From NCBI RefSeq assembly GCF_004664715.2, contig NC_051070.1, positions 48,297,956-48,361,955 on the forward strand: 64,000 bases of DNA. The letters run 5' to 3'. Below are positions 44,921 through 56,454 of the stretch, piece after piece. The DNA is from Peromyscus leucopus (lineage: Eukaryota > Chordata > Mammalia > Rodentia > Cricetidae). The notes beneath the pieces are model-generated. The model had not been told where the DNA came from, ran no database searches, and was given only the letters and a program-made list of their open reading frames with translations. A program made the translations under genes and the position numbers. How positions within the stretch are numbered: position 1 is the first letter of the stretch; each line of letters opens with the position of its first letter.

Positions 44921-45879
44921 GAATAAAAACTGCCCACCTCTAGGCCTCAGGTTCCATGACCCTCAAATTTCTTCGCACCCCTCCCGACTCTATGTAGACC
45001 CTAAGGAACTGAATGAGAAGACATAGTTCCTATTATCTGATAACCAAGGGCTGTGAGGAGCAATGTCAGGTGGTGAGGCAGCCAAAGAGGAACTGAGTGC
45101 TGTGGAGATGCAGAAACAGGCATGCTTTGACCCTTGCCACAGGGAGTTACAAAAACATCAAGTTTGCATAAAACTTCCCTGGCAGCTGTGGGCAGGAGCT
45201 GTAGTCACTCACTACAAAGGCCACCCTGAACGCTTTGCGCTTTGCTAGGACACCTCACTCCCTGCGGCTCATTTACCTTTCAAACTCTCCGGGAAGTGAA
45301 ACCCAGGCTCTCTCACCTCACCAAGGAAGTGCCTTGACAAATATTTGGCCTTGAGATGGTCTAAGGAACCCCAAGTTTGCTAACTGGTTCCCAGCTCTCT
45401 CACACCCCAACTTCAGCTGAAAGATCTCGCACTTGGCACTGGGACTCTCGGTAGGGGCAACTCCAGAGTACGCGTTTCTTTTGATCCTAAGCTCTCATTT
45501 AGGGTAATAACCCTTTCTCAAGCATCCTCAGTCCCACAGGGAATCCTCTGCAATTCTGCACTGGTGTCAGCAGGTGGGCCGGGTCGGAATCGCCCCAGTT
45601 CCAGGTCAGCAGGTGGATGAACTTCAGGTGGAGTGTGCTTGCTTATGTGGCAAAAAATGTTTTTCTGCCACCTCGAGAAGTCCAGGGCTGTGAGGATGGG
45701 GTTCTCACAGTTCATGTAAGGGCCTATAGAGAACTGAGAAGACCCAGGGGGCCACCTGGGTTCAGGCTCTTTATGGCCTCCAGGGACTACGCCTGGCCAA
45801 CAGTACCTCCTCTCCTGGCCCTTCCCTTTCTCAAAAGAGCACTCGTTTTGCAAAAATCACACCGCAAAAGTCCCCTTCT
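44919..45879. other. Unannotated DNA flanking the CpG island
   Basis: Unique, moderately GC-rich, SINE-free; possible proximal regulatory DNA. Confidence 0.4.
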
Positions 45880-46640
45880 CCCCCGAGAAACACATTACCA
45901 CAGCCCCCAAGTAGCCATGACACTGTCCTGACCACCTCCAGGACCACAGGTTATCTACATCGGAGGCCTCCTGTGCTCCTCGCTCATCCTCATAGTGTCC
46001 CCGCCTCCCGTGGCTGGCCCCCAAGGCTCCTGGCCGCCTTCAAGGGGACACTGCTTTGCGGAACCTTGGGGACACACAAAGAAGTCCGAGATGGAGCCGG
46101 GACGCTGCTGGGACGCGGGTCATCTTCGCTTCCCGCTGCCTGTGACGCCCACGACGTGAAAAGCCCCGGGGAAGCGAAGCCTGCAGCTGCACGCGTGAAC
46201 GCGGGGACACTGGGACGTGCTACCGAGTGGGCGCCCTGGACCCATGCGTCGAGCTTCATTCTGCCCTCGGACGCCACCAACCCGCCACACCCGTCTGAAA
46301 TAAGCGCGAAACCAAACTGGCACAAATGAGCTCCCAGCCCCCAACTCCCAAGCAGCAGCTTCCCCACTCTGATGTGTCAGCGCTGAAGTCAGCGAGCCTC
46401 CCGTGGGGGCCGTGGCTTACCCGCGCCTCCTGGCCGTCATATCCACCTAATAGCCACCTTGCCATGTGGCCGCGGTAGGTCCGGATCACCTCGTCGGTGT
46501 GCGGCCAACAGCTCCGAGGTTCTGATGGTGCAGAGAGAAGCTGCCAACGAATACAGAAAGTTTTCACCAATAGAAACCTAAGTCCTCTTGGCTCAGCTTC
46601 ACGTGCAACCACCCTCAGCCCCTCTAGGTGGCGCTGGGTG
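45880..46640. promoter_or_regulatory. CpG island, candidate Rubcnl promoter
   Basis: CpG is dense here (about eight in the 60 bases from 46,081) and GC-rich elements such as a CCCCGCCTCCC Sp1-type box near 46,004 occur, while flanking DNA is CpG-poor. This is the only natural-looking CpG island in the window and lies about 16 kb upstream of the first recognised Rubcnl exon, at a suitable distance for its 5' non-coding exons. It could instead serve an unannotated transcript in either direction. Confidence 0.6.
46421..46521 (-). other. Candidate exon inside the CpG island
   Basis: A 101-base stretch is bounded by CTCTGCACCATCAG on its 5' side and GCGCGG|GTAAGC on its 3' side. The minus strand is open through it (PRSCWPHTDEVIRTYRGHMA, then RWLLGGYDGQEAR) and beyond. 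I do not recognise the protein. It may be a first or second 5' exon of Rubcnl, with the donor real and the acceptor chance, or an exon of another transcript. Confidence 0.35.
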
Positions 46641-47050
46641 CTCTCTCGGGGAAAGGATTGGGACCGTTAATCCTGAAGACTGACCCAGCATCCCAAGGCT
46701 TGCTTCTTTGCTTTTTTGCAAAACCGACCTCCATCACTCCAGATGGTTCTTTGCTTTTTGTCCGTTATCATTTCCAGGTCATGGAGCAAATGCAATGAAA
46801 TTCTGGATTCTTTGTCTAGCATCTCTGAAACATCCCCAGTGCCTGGTACATCCTGGTTTGGAGCGGTTTAAACTTAACTAGTTGTTGACTCTTCAGAGGA
46901 GATTAGCAGCCAATAAGGCAAAGTCAGCTAAATACTAGCTGCCAGTCATTGCCCCTCCCCCCTTTCCTTGTGGTCAGTTTGTTTGAGAGTTACACTGGGT
47001 TAGACCTGGAAAAATTCCGTGTCAACTAAACACCCACTGGGGGAAACTTA
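46641..47050. other. Unannotated stretch
   Basis: Nothing recognised. Confidence 0.5.
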
Positions 47051-47556
47051 CATTAAAAAGTCAGAAAGTGGAGCAGATGGGAGGCAGGAGGAATGTACCT
47101 TTGATGCCAGCCTGGGCTACATAGCAAGACTATTTCATGAAAAGTCAATAGGCAAACTGTGTAAGTTAATGCTAGTATTTGTTGCTCATCTGCTGTGCCT
47201 TTAATTGTTTTTAAGCAGCCTTAAAAACATCCCTGACTGCAACAAATCATCAATCCTGCTTCAAGGATAAGGGGTCTGTGGCTTACAAAGTTCTTTAATA
47301 ACTCCTCTGAGGCCACACAGCTAAATAGCACAGATAGACTTTTAAGGTAGGTGTATCTGGCAGCAGATCCTAAGTTCAATTTCTATGGAGCATCAAACAG
47401 GCAGATGAATAAGGTAAAGGGGGCCGTGTGAGAATCTTGTTTCAGGGATATCAGAAAGGAAAGAAGACACAGGCTGGGACGGGAGGGAGAATCTTAGCAA
47501 CAGCGAATGCCATGCAGAACAAATTGGTGTTAATTAAGGTTTGAATCTGAGACATC

Positions 47557-47880
47557 TCCCACAGATTTGTTTTTTGAAAGCCTGTTCCCCAGTGGCTGGT
47601 GATATTTTTGGGAGATTCTGGAGCCTTTAGGAAGTAGAGCGGGGCTGGTGGAAGTAGGTCACTAAGACAAGGACTTTCAAGTTTGCAGCCCAGCCCCAAT
47701 TCCACAGCTTTCCGCTTCCTGGTCCACTCCTAGATGAACCAGCCTTTGCTACCACCTCGCCGGCAGACAGAGTTGTGCCTGCCATCCTGACCTCCGCTGA
47801 CTGAAACCCCTCTGAAACTGTGAGCCAAAACAAGCCTTTCCGCCCTGGAGTTAATTCTTCCAGGTGCACCACTAATCAAA
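47557..47880 (+). repeat. Old LTR-like element
   Basis: GAAACTGTGAGCCAAAACAA with AGCCTTTCC resembles MaLR 3' landmarks (ending of the LTR families above). Confidence 0.4.
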
Positions 47881-47884
47881 GAAT

Positions 47885-47975
47885 AAAAGCAAATGCTCTG
47901 GAAGATGGTGGTGAGGCTCAGTAGTAGAGATGTGTGCCCTGAGTTCAGTCCCTGGCACTGGAAGAAGACAGATAT
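47885..47975 (+). repeat. ID/B4-type SINE fragment
   Basis: GGTGAGGCTCAGTAGTAGAG and GAGTTCAGTCCCTGGCACTG. Confidence 0.6.
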
Positions 47976-48227
47976 CAAATGGCAGACCAAATGAAGTCCT
48001 AGCTAGGAAAAGGATTCTTGGGCTAGGGATATGCAGGTCAGTGGCAGATTGCAGGAATACATATGGCCCCACAGTCCCCGATCTATAAAGACAAAAAAAA
48101 AAAAGTTTTCTCATAGGGTGACTAGCAATTTTTGAACAAACATTATAGGAGTTTTGACCTATGAAATCATCTTTACCAAATTTGCCATTTGGCTGACCTC
48201 CTGTGAGAGCACCTTACCAAATCTGAA

Positions 48228-48532
48228 TGTGCATAGAATCTGGATCTAGCTCATTGGGTCAAACGCTTGCCTTGCAAGCATTACAGCCTGAGTTCAGTTT
48301 CCAAACCCTATGCTGGGGGTGAGGGGGCTGGGCATGGTGGCACTTGTTGTCCAGAACTGGCAGGTCAGAGACAGGTAGACACCTAAGACTCCCTAGCCAG
48401 CCATCCCAGCCTACTGGGCAAGTTCTAGGCTACTGAGAGTCCATCTTTATAAGCAAGGTGAGTAGCAGTTGCAGAAGGATGACTACAGAAGTTGTCCTCT
48501 GGTCTCTACATGTACCAATACTCACTCACACA

Positions 48533-48575
<43 letters not shown>

Positions 48576-48595
48576 ATGTGCACACACACAAAGAA
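48228..48595 (+). repeat. B3-type SINE with (CA)n
   Basis: GCTTGCCTTGCAAGCATTAC, GGCATGGTGGCACTTGTTGT, TCCTCTGGTCTCTACATG, CA tract at 48,525-48,590. Confidence 0.7.
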
Positions 48596-49385
48596 TATAC
48601 ATTATTTCCCATCTAGTCACAACAGAGGTCTACATTTTGAAAGAGAATCTTGAGAACTAAGAGGAAGTTTTAAGGACACACCATTCAATCTGAAAACACT
48701 CTCTAGAAGTCTTCCATGTTCCTTCTGTGAAAGAACTTCCCCAGCATTAAATATAAGGACTGGGATTGCTGAGGCTGCCTAGGTGACTGGCCAATTCTCA
48801 CTCACCAGTTACTATAACTGAGCATCACCCAGGTAAAGCATAAGTCTCACATGTTTCCCCCCCTCCCCCCGCCCCCGATCCCTGAAGAAGGCCAATGGCA
48901 AGGAGGTCTGAGACTAGCATGAAAGACATGAATGTCAGGGACAGTTTAGCCCTTTAGCCAGGGAGCATTAGATGAGCACACACATAAAGCTTTTCTGTGG
49001 CCAGAACATTCTCATTGTCACAAGAGAGTAAGAGCCTGGCTGTGGCTGCCCTGCAAAACCTAGCCAGGCTTCTCAAGAAGCCATTGTGCTGTGAGCAGAA
49101 CTTTGACCCTGCCTTTGAACTCAGCTGACAGGGTCAGGAAAGAGGAAACCAGTCTCTACAAAACAGGAAGGGAATGGGAGGAAACAAACTCCATAATAAG
49201 CCGATGGAGCCTAACGGTGTCACCCCCATGCAGAAGTCAGGGTAGGGAGGCTGACCCTGTACCACAGAGACACCAAGACATGTGGCGAGGGACAAGACCA
49301 GCAAGGGAAGCTGCATTCAGCTGCTCAGTTGCTTTTCTTCTTGCCAGCCTGTCTTAAACAGCCATTACCTACAAAGGGACAGATC
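48596..49385. other. Unannotated stretch
   Basis: Short C-run (48,858-48,880); no gene. Confidence 0.5.
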
Positions 49386-49389
49386 CGTG

Positions 49390-49640
49390 CTTACACGAGA
49401 AACCTAGAACAAATCCATAGAGACAGAAGAATAAAGATCACCAGGGGCAGGAGGGACGGCAAAGGGGGAGTTATTATTATTTCGTGAGTACAAAATTTCT
49501 GCTTAGGATGATAGGCATGTGGGACTGGATTGTAGTGGCGATTGTCCGACACCGTAAATGGACTCAATGTGACTAAAAAGGGTTGAAATAGATAGTTTTG
49601 TATATTTTGCCACAATGAAAACATACACACACACATATTT
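49390..49640 (+). repeat. Ancient L1M 3' end
   Basis: AATCCATAGAGACAGAAGAA, CACCAGGGGCAGGAGGGACG, TTTTGTATATTTTGCCACAA. Confidence 0.75.
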
Positions 49641-49934
49641 ATTAAAATCCATTATCACAGTACAATATCCCTTTGGACTAAAAGCTCAAGGGAATGCCGT
49701 ATGCCTGAGAACAATTGGAGACTTTCCCCCTGAGTTTTAACAAATCTTTCATCATTTGCTCCTATTATAAGTACCAAGGCTGGGCCTCTGGGCTGTTTTT
49801 CTCTCCCATCAGGAAGATATTCTTAATCTTTTTTGGCCTGTTTTCTTTGTTTTAAGATGGTTTCACTCTACCCAGGCTGGCCTTGACCGCTTAGGCTCAT
49901 AAAATCCTCTTGCCTGGTCATCCTTAGTAGTAGG

Positions 49935-50336
49935 CTGGTGGGATACTTTGAATAGGTATGGCCTCCATAGACTCATGTGTTTGAACTCTTGGCCTGTAGG
50001 GAGTGGCATTATTAGGAGGTGTGGCCTTGTTGGAGTGGGTGTGGCTTTGTAGAGGATGTGAGTCACTCTGGGGGTGGGCTTTGAGGTCTCCTATGCTCAA
50101 GCTACACCCAGTGTGGCCCACAGACTCCTTCTGCTGTCTGCAGATCAAGATGTAGAACTCTGCTCCTTCTCCAGCACCACGTCTACTTGTACACTGCCAT
50201 GTTCCACCGTGATGATAATGGGATGATAATGGACTAAACCTCTGAACTGTAAGCCAGCCCGCTGAGATGTTTCCCTTTACAGGAGTTGCTGTGTTCATGG
50301 TGTCTTTTCACGGCAGTAGACACTCTAAGACAGTGG
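49935..50336 (+). repeat. Rodent MaLR-like solitary LTR
   Basis: GGGATACTTTGAATAGGTAT, TAGGAGGTGTGGCCTTGTTG, CTCTGGGGGTGGGCTTTGAG, ends GACACTCTAAGACAG. Confidence 0.75.
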
Positions 50337-50870
50337 GACTGAAAGCCCACACCATACCGCTAGCCTGTCAGTCACCGCTCTGCGTGCTTCCCCTGCTGCT
50401 AAGTGCCTTGGAGTACAAGGGAGCGTGCTCAGAGGCAGCCTACCCTGGAAGAGGTTCTTTGCCTAAGAGATGGGGATAATTAACAAAAAGAGTGTGGACC
50501 CACCCCAAAGCACAGCCACAGGTTCAGGCCATCCCCAATCCCTAGGGCTGATTCCTGGAGGTGACAGAGCAAGGACCTTTGTGTCTGACTTATAGCAAGC
50601 ACACACACCCCCACCCCCCCAACCCCCGTCTTCATTATATAGTCTCTATTTCTCCTCTCTAAAAGTATTTTTAGCTAGAGTGGTAGAGCCAGAAGCTGCA
50701 CCTGTTTTGTGGTCTATTTTTATGATTAAATGTGGTATACAGAAAAAAATTGGGGTTCCACATGAGTGCAGCCCTGGTTTGCTATTAGAACTAAAAATAT
50801 TACATAGAAAGTCCCAGACATGCCAGGACTACATAGTAGGTAGATGATGTCAAAAAAAAAAAAAAAATGA
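50337..50870. other. Unannotated stretch
   Basis: Nothing recognised. Confidence 0.5.
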
Positions 50871-50873
50871 CAA

Positions 50874-51060
50874 GGCTAGGTGGTGGGGGTGCACACCTTT
50901 AATCCCAGCACTTGGGAGGCAGAGCCAGGCAGATCTCTGTGAGTTCAAGGCCAGCCTGGTCTTCAAAGTGAGATCCAGGACAGGCACACAGAAAACCTGT
51001 CTTGAAAAACCAAACCAAACCAAACAAACAAACAAAACAAAACAAAAAAAAAAAAAACAA
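50874..51060 (+). repeat. B1 SINE with (CAAA)n tail
   Basis: ACCTTTAATCCCAGCACTTG, GTTCAAGGCCAGCCTGGTCT, AAACCAAACCAAAC tail. Confidence 0.95.
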
Positions 51061-51087
51061 AAGTAAAGAACTAGAAACAATGAGTTG

Positions 51088-51135
51088 GGGGTGTCCCCTG
51101 GTGGTAGAGCACTTGCCTAGCATGTACAACACCCA
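51088..51135 (+). repeat. ID-type SINE fragment
   Basis: CCCTGGTGGTAGAGCACTTG and CCTAGCATGTACAA. Confidence 0.7.
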
Positions 51136-52390
51136 TTCACCATCTTGCTCACTGTTTTTGGGGTCCAGGAGGAGGCCTTTCCTCATCCACCTTTCTTTCC
51201 TTGGATCTCCAACCACCATCACCCCCGCCCCAAATCTAACACCGTACTTGATAACATTTGGTTATTTCATGAATGTCTGTGACCTCTCACATCGTTCATG
51301 GGGTGTGGCCTGAGTGTACTGTTACAAAACAGAAAGGCGTTAAACTGAGCTTATTCAAGTCCAGGAACAGTTACTATGCCCAAAGTCCGGTCTTTCCATC
51401 AGCCTCTGAAGTCTTCGCTGGTGTGAGAGCAGATGCATTTTCGTTCTCTCTTTCTCACCCCTGCCTCAGTGACCCTAAGAGCCACAGCGGCCCTCACACT
51501 GTGGTCCTTGTCTTCCTTCCTTTGCATCCGGGTCACCAACCTCACCTTACATCCTCCACAAGTCCCTCCTGGTGCCTCACCTCTGGTGTCTCACTCACTC
51601 GGTCGTAGCCATCTGGTCTCACTTAGACCACTTCCTGAGGCATTTCCATGTGGATTACATGGTAAGGAGGGGCTGAAACACGTAGATAAAAGCTTCTGTG
51701 GCTGGGGTGAATTTTATTCAAGAGCTCTGGTGCAAGAAAAAAAATCACATTACTTTTCTACAGTTTCTTCTAAATCAAGTTAACTTGCTTTCCTTACTTG
51801 ACTAAGTGTCAAGACATTATATCTGTGGTGTGTTGGGAGCAGGTACCTTCCTTACAGCTTCCTAAGAGCTCCTGGGTACTCATGAACACTTTGGGGAAAT
51901 TTTCTGCTCTTTTATCTGTCCTGATGGGTGCAGAAATTCCCATTTTCAAGATCAATATTAGTTTGTCCGGTTGCATGCTCTACAGTAAGCACAGGCATGG
52001 AGTGTGTGGGGGGGTGTCCTTCACCAGATCCTGGGGTTTTCTCACTAAGTATCCGTGGAGTAAGTCCCCCATTCCTCATTCACAGGCCTCACACTTCCCA
52101 TCACAACATACAGATAGAAAAATATCTTTTTCTGATCTCTGATTAGAAGAGGTCCCATCCACATTCTCTCCATCCGCCCATCCACACCACTCCATACCCT
52201 GCCAAACGCAGGTACCTTCTGCCTTCCTCCACGTCGTATCATAGAGCCACGGTTACACTGAATCTGGAATCCTTTAACGACCTTGGGAGACTCAAAACCC
52301 TGCTGGGCTGAGGGAGGTGAGGGAAAAGTGCTCACACTGGACTCAGAGGTTGCTAGGAAACAATAAAAACAAAAATGGATTCCTTAATCA
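51136..52390. other. Unannotated stretch
   Basis: No supported feature; open frames lack family matches. Confidence 0.5.
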
Positions 52391-52394
52391 ATTA

Positions 52395-53440
52395 TCAACC
52401 ATGACAAAATTCAAATGACTTCTTCAGTAAAAGTGCTACAGGTGTTCAAAATTCTAAAACACCGCTACAGTGAATGCCAGCAGACACTGGTCTCCGGTCT
52501 GAGTAAAGCTGCATCTCTACAAAGTACAGTATTAATTCAGCATCAGCTCCTCTCTATCAGTTCATCTCACCAACCACCACCATTCTTCAGCTTGATTCAC
52601 CAAGCCAATCCTCTACCTAAAAATATATTTCCAGTGTCTATTTGCCTGCGGGGACAAAAGGCACCCGCCACCACCACCAAGAGTATCCTCACCTATCCCA
52701 CTTCCCATAGTTACACTTTTATAATAATCAGTAATTACCATTTGTGTTTATGTATCGGTCCCAAAGACCCTTTGACTCTATCAGAGCCTATGAGGCGGAG
52801 CCAATACAATGGGTTCCAGGGATGCCCGTATCCTAATTCTGGAACCTGTACTTGTAGTTAGACTAGGAGGAATTAGAGCTGGAAATGGAATCAATTATTA
52901 GACTCTATGTCATTTCTTACTTCTGTTTCTCTTAATAATTCTAACAATCAAGAAATTGGCAAGAGCTACCACTCGGGCCCGGAACCGGGACTACAAGGTA
53001 GCCCACCCCACACCCACCACATCTATGAACTGCTGGAGCATGTGAAGGGGCTGGACCTGCTGATCCAAAGCTACAGGATCTCCCTAACACAGGGCAACAA
53101 TAGGATTTCCAAGAGGAGCTTGAGTGAGAGCTCACTATTGACAGGGCAGTAGAAGCCAAGGCCTCAAACCAGACCAATGACGCATTGCAAAGAACACTTC
53201 AAAGTAAAGATGTATAAAGATATACTAAAGATATACTGTGTGACTCACTGGACCACGCTACAGCTTCCACACTGTTGTTTGGTTGGTTTGGGTTTTGGGT
53301 TTTGGTTTTGTTTTTCTTTAAATTTTGTTTTTGGGGGAAGGCTGCAAGAGCAGAGGGTAGGAAGGGAATGGGGAGATGAGTGGGATCATATGCATGATGT
53401 GAAATCCACAAAGAAGCAATAAAGTTGTGTGTGTGTGTGT
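52395..53440 (+). mobile_element. Retroposed sequence, probably L1-related 3' end
   Basis: A 148-codon open frame (52,415-52,861) precedes a block with TATGAACTGCTGGAGCATGT and GGATTTCCAAGAGGAGCTTG, then GGTTTTGGGTTTTGG reiterations, a GATGAGTGGGATCATATGCA block and AATAAAG at 53,418, followed by (GT)n. The 3' part resembles a high-copy rodent retroposon 3' UTR I know from L1-type elements, but I cannot name the family with certainty. The open frame is unrecognised. Confidence 0.5.
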
Positions 53441-53465
53441 GTGCTTAAAAAAGAAATTGGTAAGA

Positions 53466-53695
53466 AGGCTGGAGAGTTGGCCCAGCAGCTAAGAGTGCAT
53501 ACTAATACTTCAGAAGACATGAGTTCAGTTCCCAGTACCCACATCAGATGGCTTAAAAGCACCAGTAGGTTTAGCTCCAGGGCATCTGACACCCTCTTCT
53601 GGCCTCCACTGGCACTGCTCTCTTGAGCCCATATAACCTCCTCCCCACACCATACACATACGATAAAAATAAAATAAAAGCTTTTTAAAGAATTA
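53466..53695 (+). repeat. B2 SINE
   Basis: GGCTGGAGAGTTGGCCCAGC, GACACCCTCTTCTGGCCTCC, AATAAAATAAAAG tail. Confidence 0.9.
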
Positions 53696-53704
53696 AATTG
53701 GCAA

Positions 53705-53860
53705 GGATGAGCTGAGTGGACATGGTGGGGTTCATGTCTGTAATTTCAGCACTTGGGTGGCTGAGGCAGGAAGAGTGCCATGCATTCAAGACCAGCCTGG
53801 ATTACATAGTTCCAGATCAACTTGAGCTATAGAGTAAGACCCTGCCTCAAAAACAAAAGC
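53705..53860 (+). repeat. B1-type SINE
   Basis: GTCTGTAATTTCAGCACTTG, CAAGACCAGCCTGGATTACA. Confidence 0.8.
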
Positions 53861-54842
53861 AAACAGAAGGAAAGAAAACTATAAAGAAGTTGGAAACTCA
53901 ATTGTGTAAACTCAAAAGCACGGTGGATTTGCGATGGTGATCCGAACTCTGTACTTGTAGAAACAAGTGCAGATTCCACTGACGGATCAGTTCGCAGTCT
54001 TAGCAGTCTGAAGGACTTCCTCCTCTGAGAGTAAACTTCATTTCCATCAGTGTTTACAGACTGCCTGGTGAGACAGCTTGTGACCGTCTGCTCAACACTG
54101 ATGACACTGCATTTTGTGCAACACTCAGCACTGTGGAGAAGGAAAGGCATGCAGAACAGACCCAAAAAGCCATTGCCACACTTGGTCAGCTAAAAAGGGC
54201 TTGAGTGCTGATCTCAGGCAAAGGCAGAAGTGACCAGGGGAAAAGAACTCTGCTTCCTGTGCTGAGTGGTGAGTGCTTTGTAGCTGGAGCTATGTGCTGA
54301 CCACACTCACCAGGCTGCTTGGCGGAGGGGATTTTCCTTTGTGCATCTGAAGTTTTATAGAAGTCCTATTAGTTAAACCAATGAAAGGCAGATCGTTCAG
54401 CAGAAATTCTTGTAAAACAGAGCAGAGGGAAAGCCTGGCTGCCTTGTGCCGCTACCCCAAGCTAAGCTTGGCTGGAATATAAGCAGGAAAAGTGGGAAGA
54501 TAAGAGATAAGCATCTGAAGCCCTGGAATTGCAGCCTTGTGCCAAGAGGGGCAGGGCTGCTAAAGGGCTTTGAACCCTGGGGTATGAACAAGCTGAAAGC
54601 CTACTGGTAATGACTTGCACCCCACACACACACATCCACCCTGCACCCTACACCCCCAATCCCACTGGAAATTCAAAGTTCTTTAAGGAAGTGCTTCCCA
54701 AACACCAATGGATGTCACATTATCTGGCAGCCTGCAATCCCCATCAGTTGGTCTTGGGTGAAGCACTGCCCTGAGCAGCTTCAGGAGATGCTGAAGGCTT
54801 TTACCCATAGCCTGTTCTCCAAGCATCAGACTTTTAGAGAGA
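53861..54842. other. Unannotated stretch
   Basis: No gene seen. Confidence 0.5.
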
Positions 54843-54845
54843 TGT

Positions 54846-55236
54846 GCTGGTTAGATTATTTGTCAACTTGACCCAAGTTAGAGTCATCTGGGAAGAGGCA
54901 ACCTCAATGGAGGAAATGCCTCCCTCGGGTTGGCCTGTAGGGCATTTTCTGGATGAATGGTTGATGTGGGAGGGCCCAGTGTACTAGGGATGGTGCCAGC
55001 CCTGGGCAGGTGGTCCTGGCTTGTTTTAGAAGGCAGGCTGAGATTGCCACGGGGAACAAGCCAGTATCCACATCCCTCTGGGGCCTCTGCTCCAGTTCCT
55101 GAGCCAGGCTCCTGTCTTGAGTCCCTGCTCTGGCTTCTCTCAGAGATGGACTAGAAACTGTAAGCTGAAATAAACCCTTTCCTCCCCAAGTTGCTTTTGG
55201 TCATGGTCTTTACTGTAGCAATAGAAAGCTAAGACA
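54846..55236 (+). repeat. Rodent MT-type solitary LTR
   Basis: TGTGCTGGTTAGATTATTTG start, GTCAACTTGACCCAAGTTAG, poly(A) signal AATAAACCC near 55,170, end AAAGCTAAGACAAG. Confidence 0.85.
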
Positions 55237-55675
55237 AGTGAGTGCTCTTGAGTATCCACCATTGATATCTCAGAGTTGTGAGACGGTGAGGATATGGCTA
55301 GACGGCTCGTACAAAGCTCTTTTCTAACCTCAAGTATCTGTGGTTTTCTGGGGTGACCTAACTGCCCAGGCAGAGAGAGCTGTGACAATGTCGTTAGTCA
55401 TTTATTCTGAGCACTTCGGTTGTTCCGGACCATTACTTAGACTCTGCACTTTCAGCTCAGAACTCTCGGTCTCATCTGCACTGTCTGTGTTCAGTTCCTG
55501 AACGGGTTCTGAAACTCTCTTTTTTCCTGTTGTCTGCAGTGAGACTAACACCCCCTCCCCCCACGCACACACGCCCACTTCTAGAGGTTGTTATCTGTCG
55601 ACACAGAAAACACAGCTCTCATCTCACAAAGTATAAGAGACAATAATCATGGGACCAAATTTGAGTGACTCTGAC
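55237..55675. other. Unannotated stretch
   Basis: Nothing recognised. Confidence 0.5.
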
Positions 55676-55699
55676 TGCGGAGCCAGGTTCCCTCTGTGG

Positions 55700-55870
55700 C
55701 TTCACCTGAACACGTGGAGATACATAGAATAATAGTTACGGGCTAATTTAAGATATAAGAGCTAGGTAGCAAAAGGCTTGAGCCATGCAGTTATAATTAA
55801 TATAAGCTTCTGTGTGTTTACTTGGGGACACGTGTGGAAAAGATTTGTCCCAACTGCAAGCTGGGACACA
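55700..55870 (+). repeat. Cricetid ERV-type LTR, member D (3' part)
   Basis: GGGCTAATTTAAGATATAAG, AGCTAGGTAGCAAAAGGC and TTATAATTAATATAAGCTTC. Confidence 0.65.
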
Positions 55871-55963
55871 GGAAAACTTCCAGCTACATCCCTCAGATTT
55901 CATGTTCCAATGAGGAAAGTGTTGGGTGGAGTTTTTATATAGTAAAGGAACAAAGAGAGTTAG

Positions 55964-56452
55964 TGTGGTGGTATTGTGTTCCCCAAAACATTGTGCACCC
56001 CAATAAATGTATCTGAGGTCAGAGAACAGAACAGCCACTAGATACAGAGGCTGGGAAATAGTGACACACACACTGTCTTTAATCCTAGCATTCCAGAGGC
56101 AGAAATCCATCTGGATCTCTGTGAGTTCAAGGCCACACTGGAAACAGCCAGGCATGGTGACACACACCTTGAATCCCATGAAGTGATGGCAGGAAGCAGA
56201 AAGGTATATAAGGCATGAGGACCAGGAACTAGAGCTGGTTAAGCTTTTAGGCTTTGAGCAGCACAGTTCAGCTGAGATTCATTTGGATGAGGACTCAGAA
56301 ACTTCCAGTTCAAGGAAACAGGATCAGCTGAGGAATTAGCAAGGTGAGGTTAGCTGTGGCGTGTTCTGCTTCTCTGATCTTCCAGCATTCACCCCAATAC
56401 CTGGCTTCAGGTTTGATTTTTATTAGTAAGAACTTTTAAGATTCGTGCTACA
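55964..56452 (+). repeat. Cricetid ERV solitary LTR with embedded B1-like blocks
   Basis: Starts TGTGGTGGTATTGTGTTCCC and ends AAGATTCGTGCTACA. Flanks AGTTAG and AGTTAT match at five of six bases, as a target-site duplication would. Two B1-like blocks lie inside (56,080-56,145 and 56,146-56,185). TATATAAGGC near 56,204 may be its TATA box. Confidence 0.8.
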
Positions 56453-56454
56453 AG

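Noticed and set aside
52415..52861. A real protein-coding gene (148 codons)
   Set aside because: It has no recognisable family or splice signals and sits directly upstream of a retroposon 3' end.
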